Of a stretch of DNA of 64,000 nt, positions 1 through 10,100 are shown piece by piece. The position numbers and the translations under genes are program-made. The stretch is taken from NCBI RefSeq assembly GCF_011065895.1, contig NZ_JAALCR010000009.1:248001-312000 (forward strand). Direction: 5' to 3'. Every line of letters begins with the position of its first letter. Positions within the stretch are counted from its first letter, which is position 1. A model generated the notes under the pieces. The model was not told where the DNA came from. It did no database searches and saw nothing but the letters and a program-made list of their open reading frames with translations. Source of the stretch: Paludisphaera rhizosphaerae. Lineage in GTDB: Bacteria > Planctomycetota > Planctomycetia > Isosphaerales > Isosphaeraceae.

Positions 1-1030
1 CGCCATTGGTGATGGTGAACGTTCCGCCCTGGAGGTCGTCGACGGCGATGGCCCCCTTGCGGGCCTTGTCGGCGTAGTGGCCGATGGCCTTCTCGATGTC
101 GGCGAACGACATCGCGTCGGCGTCGCGGACCACCGGCACCATCAGCCCGCGCTCGGTGCTGACGGCCACGCCGATGTTGTAGAAGTTGTTGTAGACGATC
201 TCGTTCCCCTCGATCCGGGCGTTCACCGCGGGGAACGCCTTGAGGGCCTCGATCGTCGCCTTGATGAAGAACGACATGAAGCCCAGGGAAACCCCGTGGG
301 CCTTCTGGAACGCCTCCTTGTACTTGGCCCGCGTGTCCATGACGCGAGTCAGGTCGACCTCGTTGAAGGTCGTCAGGATGGCGGCCGTGTGCTGGGCCTC
401 GACGAGGCGCTGGGCGATCCGCTGCCGCAGACCGCTCATGCGCTCGCGGCGCTCACGACCCGCCTTGTCAGGGGCCGGCCGTGAAACAGCAGGAGCCGGC
501 GCCGGCGCGGGAGCCTTCGCCTCGGGAGCGGGAGCGGCCTTGGCGGCCGCGCCGGACTCGACGTGGGCGAGGACGTCCCCCTTGGTGAGACGGCCCCCCT
601 TGCCGGTCCCCTCGACCTGCGACGGATCGACGCCTTCCTCGGCGACGACCCGGCGGACGGCCGGGGAGAGGTGCTGAGCGCCCTCGGCGGCGGCCGGCGC
701 TGCGGGAGCGGCGGCCGGGGCCGGGGCTTCCGCCTTCGGGCCGTTGTCCGACGCCGGGGCGGCGGGCTTGGCGGCGGCGGGAGCGCCGGAGGGATCGATG
801 ACGCCGACGGTCGCGCCGATGGCGACGGTGTCCCCTTCGGCCGCCTGGACCTTGAGGACGCCCGAGGCCGGGGCGGGGACGACGTTGGTCGCCTTGTCGG
901 TCTCCAGCTCGAACAGCGGGTCGCCGGCCTTGACGGCAGAACCGTCGGCGGCGAGCCACTTGGCGAGGATTCCTTCGGAGATCGACTCACCGACTCCGGG
1001 GACGTTGATCGGGACGGCGGACGCGGACAT
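1..1030 (-). CDS. sucB: 2-oxoglutarate dehydrogenase E2 (dihydrolipoamide succinyltransferase), 3' end outside window
   Basis: This is the E2 core of the 2-oxoglutarate dehydrogenase complex, which transfers succinyl groups from lipoamide to CoA in the TCA cycle. About 343 codons are visible. An N-terminal lipoyl domain (residues 1-78) carries the acceptor lysine in ELETDKAT (K46). An Ala/Pro-rich linker follows, then a peripheral subunit-binding domain (SPAVRRVVAEEGVD, near residue 125) and a second Ala/Pro linker. The start of the acyltransferase domain follows (RMSGLRQRIAQRLVEAQ). The C-terminus, which should hold the HxxxDG catalytic motif, lies beyond the left edge. The ATG is 3 bp after the stop of sucA, so the two genes are almost certainly co-transcribed. 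The linkers leave some doubt between OGDH and PDH E2, but the sucA neighbour settles it. Confidence 0.93.
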   Translation of the reverse strand, partial: MSASAVPINVPGVGESISEGILAKWLAADGSAVKAGDPLFELETDKATNVVPAPASGVLKVQAAEGDTVAIGATVGVIDPSGAPAAAKPAAPASDNGPKAEAPAPAAAPAAPAAAEGAQHLSPAVRRVVAEEGVDPSQVEGTGKGGRLTKGDVLAHVESGAAAKAAPAPEAKAPAPAPAPAVSRPAPDKAGRERRERMSGLRQRIAQRLVEAQHTAAILTTFNEVDLTRVMDTRAKYKEAFQKAHGVSLGFMSFFIKATIEALKAFPAVNARIEGNEIVYNNFYNIGVAVSTERGLMVPVVRDADAMSFADIEKAIGHYADKARKGAIAVDDLQGGTFTITNG

Positions 1031-1033
1031 CGT

Positions 1034-3847
<2,814 letters not shown>

Positions 3848-4092
3848 CGAAATGGATCTCCTGGCCGGCCCGGCCGGTCGTTCGGCGTTGGGCGAGCCGC
3901 GGACTTGACGTTGCGTTGGTTGGCCAAACTCCGACGCGCAGCCCGAGCAAGGGGCCGGACGTCGGGATCCGGGGATTCGAATGTTCGTACGGAAACCGAG
4001 GCGCAGGGGTTGGCGCGGGCGAGAAAAACGCCCCGTCGGCCGTCGCGAGTCGGCTTCGTCGCTTCACCGCAGGCGACTCCATCGCCAAACCG

Positions 4093-4824
4093 TCATAATC
4101 GCTCGATCCATGATCGGTCCGAGAACTTCCCGACACACAGAGTTTCGAGCAAAACTTGGGGGACATCCGACGCCGTCGTGAGGAGGGCGGGGTGGGGCCA
4201 CGCCGAGCGGATTGATTCGATGAGAATTCTACGCCCTAACGGAACATTCATCAAGAAGTCCTCGTGCGTACGACTCTCTCGATACCCCGGCTGGCGCTCT
4301 GGAATCCGCAGATACCGGGATATCCGCGAAATTGAAAATTCGTGCAAGATCGTTGCGTGGACGAGCGCCCGCCGCCGCAGCCGACGCTGGGCGCTCCCCG
4401 AGAACTTCCTGCCCGCGATCGTCAGATCGCCCGACCCCTTCACCTCCACCGCCGGCCCGCGTGCGCGGATCGCCTCGGCGATGCGACCGAGGATATACGT
4501 CTGGGTGCCGTCCACCGTGACCATTTCGGGCGCGTAATCCATCGGCAGGACGACCGTGACGTTCAGCGCGCCCGGCCCGATCACGACGGTCCCCCCGCCG
4601 CTGGTCCGTCGGGCGATCGTCACGCCGTCCTCGCGGCAGGCGTCCACGTCGACCTCTTTGTGAAGCCGTCGCGACGAGCCCAGAACCACGGCATAATCCG
4701 TCTGCTCCCAGAACCTTAGGAGCGGACCCCGGTCGTTCTCATCGGCGTCGACGAGCATCGCCTCGTCGAACGCGAGGTTCTCATGAACGGTGGGGAGGGT
4801 GAGGAGAGATGCGTCGGGAGCCAC
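4093..4824 (-). CDS. Lipoate/biotin protein ligase family protein
   Basis: This 243-residue protein belongs to the lipoate-protein ligase A / BirA catalytic superfamily. It has the start region SLLTLPTVHENLAFDEAML, the glycine-rich motif RRTSGGGTVVIGPGALN (near residues 92-108) and a lysine in the segment AGRKFSGSAQRR, the usual adenylate-contacting lysine position. Members attach or transfer lipoyl or octanoyl groups to E2 and H proteins. Its place just upstream of sucA-sucB, on the same strand with a gap of about 245 bp, suggests it modifies the lipoyl domain of that complex. The start is GTG with a GGAG about 10 bp upstream. Whether it acts as a ligase (LplA) or an octanoyltransferase (LipM-like) cannot be told from sequence alone. 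Confidence 0.85.
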   Translation of the reverse strand: MAPDASLLTLPTVHENLAFDEAMLVDADENDRGPLLRFWEQTDYAVVLGSSRRLHKEVDVDACREDGVTIARRTSGGGTVVIGPGALNVTVVLPMDYAPEMVTVDGTQTYILGRIAEAIRARGPAVEVKGSGDLTIAGRKFSGSAQRRLRRRALVHATILHEFSISRISRYLRIPERQPGYRESRTHEDFLMNVPLGRRILIESIRSAWPHPALLTTASDVPQVLLETLCVGKFSDRSWIERL

Positions 4825-4904
4825 GCCGGCGGATGCTCCGTCGGAAGCGACCGACAGTGGTCGCGCAGATCGTTTTGCGTTGGATTGAGGCCGTCGCGAA
4901 TCGT

Positions 4905-5051
4905 CCTTCCCCCCTCGCGGGGGAAGGTGGCCGAAGGCCGGATGAGGGGGCGGCCGGCTTCGGATGGACGTCTAGCGATTTACTCTCGTGCGCCGCCGAT
5001 TCCCCCTCATCCGGCCGCTTCGCGGCCACCTTCCCCCGCGAGGGGGGAAGG
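4905..5051. repeat. REPIN-like inverted-repeat element, CTTCCCCC subtype
   Basis: Two copies of a unit lie in opposite orientation (4905-4950 and 5001-5051). Each has a palindrome of the form CCTTCCCCC...GGGGGAAGG, then a second small GGCC...GGCC stem, then GGATGAGGGGG. The whole could fold into one long hairpin. It lies between the lipoate ligase gene and the cytochrome gene. Related elements occur at 49530, 54565 and, as half units or relics, 38089, 39493 and 61795. Confidence 0.8.
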
Positions 5052-5083
5052 ACGTTATGGTCCGAATTCTCGCGACCGCAGCG

Positions 5084-5545
5084 TCAGAACCCGCCGTCCG
5101 CGGAGTCGACCCGGAAGGCCTGGTGGCATTCGGTGCAGGTCTTGTTGACGGTGTTGAGCTGGTCCTTGGCGTCCTTCTGCTCGGAGTCGGCCTTGCCGGC
5201 GATCTCGGCGAGTTTCAGGGATTCCTTCGCCCAGGCGTCCATCAGTTCGTCCCACTTCTTCTGGGGTTCAGGGACGTTCTTGGCGGCTTTGACGGCCTCG
5301 TTGTGGGGCTTGGATTCCTTGGCGAGCTTGGCCCACTCCTCGGCCGACTTCTTGACGTCTTCCTGCGACTTCTTGTACGCGGCGACGTTTCGGACGGCCT
5401 TGGTGAGGGTCGCCTTGTGCTTCTGGACCTTCTCCATGATCTTGCCCAGCTCGGTCTCGTCGTCGGCCGAGCGAGAGAAGGCCGTCGCGCTGAGGCCGAG
5501 GCCGACGGTCAGGCTCGCGGCCAGGATGATCCATTTCCGATTCAT
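5084..5545 (-). CDS. Small exported c-type cytochrome (cytochrome c'-like)
   Basis: This 153-residue protein has an N-terminal signal peptide (residues 1-24, hydrophobic core WIILAASLTVGLGLSATAF). One haem-binding CxxCH motif (CTECH, residues 137-141) lies close to the C-terminus. The body is Lys/Glu-rich and looks all-helical. A C-terminal CxxCH on a helical bundle of this size is the layout of class II cytochromes (cytochrome c' / c556). The protein probably acts as a periplasmic electron carrier or gas-binding protein. No partner oxidoreductase is adjacent: the lipoate ligase gene is downstream and purM is divergent. The family assignment rests on layout only. Confidence 0.8.
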   Translation of the reverse strand: MNRKWIILAASLTVGLGLSATAFSRSADDETELGKIMEKVQKHKATLTKAVRNVAAYKKSQEDVKKSAEEWAKLAKESKPHNEAVKAAKNVPEPQKKWDELMDAWAKESLKLAEIAGKADSEQKDAKDQLNTVNKTCTECHQAFRVDSADGGF

Positions 5546-5833
5546 GGTCGGTTCTCCTCGGAACGAGTCGCTTGGCGTTCAGGTCGCGCGAAGGCCCGAA
5601 ACGGCCTTTGGGGGGCCGACGGGGCCGGAAAAAGGGGTGGGTGCGGTAAGCCGGCCGAAACCTCGCCGATCGGCTCGGGGATCCTTAATCTATCCCTCGG
5701 GAGCGGTTCGATCAAGCTCGGGGGTCGGCGGTTGCGCCTTGCCGCCGCGGCGGTCGCTCGGCGATGATCCACCCTTGGGCGCGTCGGGCGCGGATCGGCG
5801 TCCCCCTCCTTGTATACCAGCTTCCGGACGGAC

Positions 5834-6901
5834 ATGAGCGAGCCACTGAATTATCGATCGGCGGGCGTGGACCTGAGCACCTATGACGAGACGATGGCCC
5901 GCCTTCCCCCTCTGATGCGGCGGACCTTCACCCCGCGCGTCATGGAGTGGAAGGACGGTTTCGCCGGCCTCTTCCGTCTGGACGCTCACATCGGCCTGCT
6001 CTCGCGGACGTATCGCGACCCGATCCTGGTGGCCTCCACCGACGGCGTCGGGACCAAGCTGAAGCTCGCCGTGGCCACCGGCCGGCACGACACCGTCGGC
6101 ATCGATCTGGTCGCAATGTCGGTCAACGACTGCCTTTGCGCCGGGGCTGAGCCGCTCATCTTTCTCGACTACGTCGCCATGAGCAAGGACGATCCCGAGC
6201 TGACCGCCAAGGTCGTCCAGGGGATCAGCGACGGCTGCATCGACGCCGAATGCGCCCTGATCGGCGGCGAAACCGCCATCCTCCCCGAGTTCTACCAGCC
6301 CGGCGAGTACGACCTGGCGGGCTTCTGCCTGGGCGTCGTCGAGCGCAAGCATCTCCTCAAGGGGGAGGAAATCCGGGTCGGCGACAAGGTGATCGGCCTG
6401 GCGTCCTCCGGGCTGCACTCCAACGGCTACAGCCTCGCTCGCAAGATCGTCCTGGACCACGCCAAGCTCAACCTGGACGATCACGTCGAGGAACTCGGCC
6501 GGACCGTGGCCGACGAACTCCTCTCCCCCACCCGGATCTACACCCGCGCCCTCAAGGGGACGTATCGCCACTATCGAGTGAAGCGGGTCATCCACGGGAT
6601 CGCCCACATCACGGGGGGCGGTTTGATCGACAATCCTCCGCGCATCCTCCCTGAGGGCTGTGGGATGCGTCTCACGAAGGGCTCGTGGGACGTCCCCCCC
6701 GTCTTCTCCTGGCTCCAGCGCCTGGGAGGGGTGGCCGAGGAAGAGATGTTCCGCGTCTTCAACATGGGGATCGGGCTTGTGCTGGTGGTCGCCGACTACT
6801 ACGCCGAGGCCGTCGTCCGCCACCTCGCCCGCGAGGCCGGCGTCCCCTCGTGGATCATCGGCGAGGTCGTCCCCGGCAATCGCGAGGTCGAGTGGGCCTG
6901 A
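5834..6901 (+). CDS. purM: Phosphoribosylformylglycinamidine cyclo-ligase (AIR synthetase)
   Basis: PurM closes the imidazole ring of FGAM to form AIR, the fifth step of de novo purine synthesis, in the cytoplasm. The protein has 355 residues, the normal family length. Typical segments are MSEPLNYRSAGVDL at the start, ASTDGVGTKLKLA (substrate and dimer region), GIDLVAMSVNDCLCAGAEPL, ALIGGETAILPEFY, GLASSGLHSNGYSLAR and HITGGGLIDNPPRILP. A TTG start eight codons upstream is possible. I chose the ATG at 5834 because conserved sequence begins there and a GGACGGA lies just before it. It stands alone: no other pur gene is in the window. Confidence 0.96.
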   Translation: MSEPLNYRSAGVDLSTYDETMARLPPLMRRTFTPRVMEWKDGFAGLFRLDAHIGLLSRTYRDPILVASTDGVGTKLKLAVATGRHDTVGIDLVAMSVNDCLCAGAEPLIFLDYVAMSKDDPELTAKVVQGISDGCIDAECALIGGETAILPEFYQPGEYDLAGFCLGVVERKHLLKGEEIRVGDKVIGLASSGLHSNGYSLARKIVLDHAKLNLDDHVEELGRTVADELLSPTRIYTRALKGTYRHYRVKRVIHGIAHITGGGLIDNPPRILPEGCGMRLTKGSWDVPPVFSWLQRLGGVAEEEMFRVFNMGIGLVLVVADYYAEAVVRHLAREAGVPSWIIGEVVPGNREVEWA

Positions 6902-6920
6902 GGCCGCCCAAAATGGCCGT

Positions 6921-6967
6921 GGACTGTCCCAATTTTGCGGAGTCCGCGGAGCAAAATGGGACTGTCC
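6921..6967. repeat. Imperfect hairpin repeat with GGACTGTCC arms
   Basis: GGACTGTCCCAATTTTGC (6921-6938) is followed after 12 bp by GCAAAATGGGACTGTCC (6951-6967). The arms are near-reverse complements, with AATTTTGC/GCAAAAT the clearest part. The element lies between purM and the Gln-rich protein gene. It differs from the 147-161 bp elements elsewhere in this window and may represent another REP-like family. Confidence 0.6.
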
Positions 6968-7055
6968 CCCTCTCCGAGGCCATTTCCGCGGCGGAGTCCG
7001 AGGCCGCCGAAAAGATTCGGTGAAAGGACGTCGTTCTTTCCGGGCCTCGGACACG

Positions 7056-7061
7056 TATAAT
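7056..7061 (+). promoter_or_regulatory. Candidate -10 box (TATAAT)
   Basis: A perfect TATAAT in very G+C-rich surroundings lies 43 bp upstream of the ATG at 7104. No good TTGACA-like -35 is seen at the expected spacing. The same hexamer occurs at 14684 and 32239, also just upstream of genes. Confidence 0.4.
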
Positions 7062-7103
7062 AGACGGACCTTTCGCTCGGCACATCTCCGGGGGGTGGAC
7101 GTC

Positions 7104-10100
7104 ATGACGGTCGGCGCCCAGACGCGGACGCAAGGCAAGCTCCTGGACTATCAGGAGTTCATCGAGCACCAAATCGCCCTCACCAGGCGGCGGATCAAGT
7201 ACATCGACCTGGTCACCTCTTGCCTCATTTTGGCGGTGGGGGTGGCGGTCACGCTGCTGGTGGAAGTGGTGCTCGACCACGCCTTCGGCCTCCCCGCCTT
7301 CGTGCGCCGGATCATCCTGTTCGGCGGTACGGCCGCGGTTTTGATGTTCGTCGCGCTGCGGATCGTCCGCCCGATGTTGCTCAAAATCAACTCGGTCTAC
7401 GCCGCCAGGACGATCGAGGGGGCCGACCCCGAGATCAAGAACAGCCTGATCAACTACCTGGAGATCAGCCGCGAGCCGGACAAGGTCTCCAAGCGGGTGC
7501 TGGCGGCGCTGGAGGCCCGCGCGGTGGCCGACCTGGCGCACGTCGAGATGGACGACGTGGTCGACCAGCGGCGGGCCATGCAGACGGCCTACGCGCTTTG
7601 CGGCGTGATCGTCGCTTTCTGCATTTACGCGGCCGTCACTCCCAAGAGCATCCTTGATTCCGCCAAGCGCGCTTTTTGTCTCCCGGACGTCGTCCGTCCG
7701 ACGAACACGAAGTTGATGAACATCAAGCCGGGAGACGACGCCGAGGCCTCCCAGGTGATCGCCGGCTCGAACGTCGCTTTCACGGTCGACGTCCAGGGCG
7801 TCCGGCCCGAGAAGGTCAAGCTGCACTACAGCGCCGACGGCGGCAAGTTCTACGCGGTCAAGGAGTTCGAGGCGGGCAAGAACTACTACGACCCCTGGGG
7901 GACTTCGATCGAGAACGTCCAGCAGAGCCTGGACTACTACGTCACGGCCAACGACGCCGAATCCCTCCACTACGAGCTGAAGGTTGTCCCCGCGCCTCGG
8001 GTCGAGTCGGTCTCGATCGACTACGACTTCCCCTCTTACACCGGCGCTCCTCCCCGATTGAACGTCGACGGCGGCAACATCGAGGCGATCGAGGGGACGC
8101 TCGTCACCGTCAAGGCTCGGACGAACGAACCGGCCCGCGCGGGGTCGCTGAACCTGACCACCGGCGCGTCGGCCCCGATGACCGTCTCGGATTCCGACGC
8201 CCAGGTGCTGACGGGCAAGTTCCGGGTCGAGAAGACGGGGATGTACACGATCAACTTCCGGACGACCGGGGGCCAGCTCAACCCCAGCCCGGTGGTCTAC
8301 GACATCCAGGCCATCCCCGACCGCGCCCCTTCCGCGCGGTTCATCCGGCCCGAGCGTTCCGGGGTGAAGGTCCCGGCCAACGTTCCCGTCGATCTGGTCG
8401 CGACCGGCGACGACGACCACGGCGTCAAGGACGCCACGCTCTACGTCCTCAAGGGGGAGGAATCGCTGCTGACGAAGAACATCCTGGACGGCCGCCCCGT
8501 TCAGTCGACGTTCACGGCGAGCGAAACCCTGGACCTGGAGAAGCTTCAGATTCCCCCAGGCACGGTTCTCACCTACTGGCTGGCCGTCCGCGACAACCGC
8601 GAGCCGACCACCAATCGCATCGAAACCCCCAGAGCGACGATTGAGGTCGGCGATCCCGTCGGCCAGCCCGAGAAGCAGGCGATCGAGCAGAAGCAGGCCG
8701 AGGAGCGCGAGCGCCGGGAACAGGAAGCTCGCGAGGCTCAGCAGAACCAGCCTCAGACTCCCCCCGACCAGCAGAAGCCCGACCAGAGCGACGACCGATC
8801 CGGCGGCCAGACCGACGAGAACGCCCAGGGCGGGAATCGCCTCCAGAACGACTCCGCGCCCAACGATTCAGGCCGACAGGCGCCCGAGCGCGGCGATAAC
8901 AACGGCGGCAAGTCTCAGCCGCAGGATGGTCAGAACCAGCCCGGCGAGCCTCGCCCCAACCAGGAGCCGTCTCAGGCCAACCAGCAGCAAGACCCCGCCC
9001 GCGACGCCGAGGCCGACGCCAAGATGAAGCGCCTCGAGGAAGCCCTCAAGCAGAAAGGCCTCCTCAACGAGAACCAGACGAAACCCGGTGAGAAGGGCCA
9101 GCCAGGACAGCCTCAGGATTCGCAGCCTCGCGCCGGAGACAACCGTCCCGACGAACGTCAGCGCATGCAGCAGCCCGACGGCGCGAACGGTCAGAATCCG
9201 GACCGTCAGCCTCAGGCCAACCCCGCCGGTCAGAACCCCGACAATCAGGTCAACCCGGGCGAACGCGCCCCCAATCAGCAGCCCCAGAACGCCGACCAGC
9301 GCGGGCAACAGGACCAGCCGGAGCAGCGGAAGGGCCAGCAGGAGCAGCAACAGGGGCAGCAGGGCCAGCAAGGCCAGCAGAACGGCCAACAGGGGCAGCA
9401 GGGTCAACAGAACGCGCAGCAAGGCCAGCAGGGACAGCAGGGGCAACAAGGTCAGCAGGGACAGCAGAACGGCCAGCAGGGACAGCAGGGGCAACAGAAC
9501 GCGCAGCAAGGCCAGCAAGGCCAGCAGGGGCAGCAAGGCCAAGAGGGCCAGAACGGCCAGCAGGGGCAGCAAGACCAGCAGGCCGGTCAACAGAACTCGC
9601 AGCAAAGCGATCAGCGCGGGCAGCAGGGACAGCAGGGTCAACAGAACGCGCAGCAAGGCCAACAGGGCCAACAGAACGGTCAACAGGGCCAGCAAGGTCA
9701 GCAGAACGCGCAGCAAAGCGATCAGCGCGGGCAGCAGGGACAGCAGAACGCGCAGCAGGGCCAGCAGGGGCAACAAGGTCAACAGGGCCAGCAGGGTCAG
9801 CAAGGTCAGCAGCAAGGACTGCAAAACGGCCAAGGCCAGCAGGGGCAGAAGACGGAACAGAATGATCAGCAGGCTCAGCAAGGCGGCCAGCAGGGACAAC
9901 AGAGCGAGCGCGATCGGCAGGCTCAGCAAGGCGGTGGCCAGCGTGGGCAGCAAGGGCAACAGAACGCCCAGCAAGGTCAGCAGAACGGCCAGCGTCAGCA
10001 GGGCCAGCAAGGCCAGAATGGTCAGAGCGGCCAGCAGCAGGATCAACGAAGCGATCAACGCGGACAGCAGAACGGCCAAGGTCAGCAGAACGCGCAGCAA

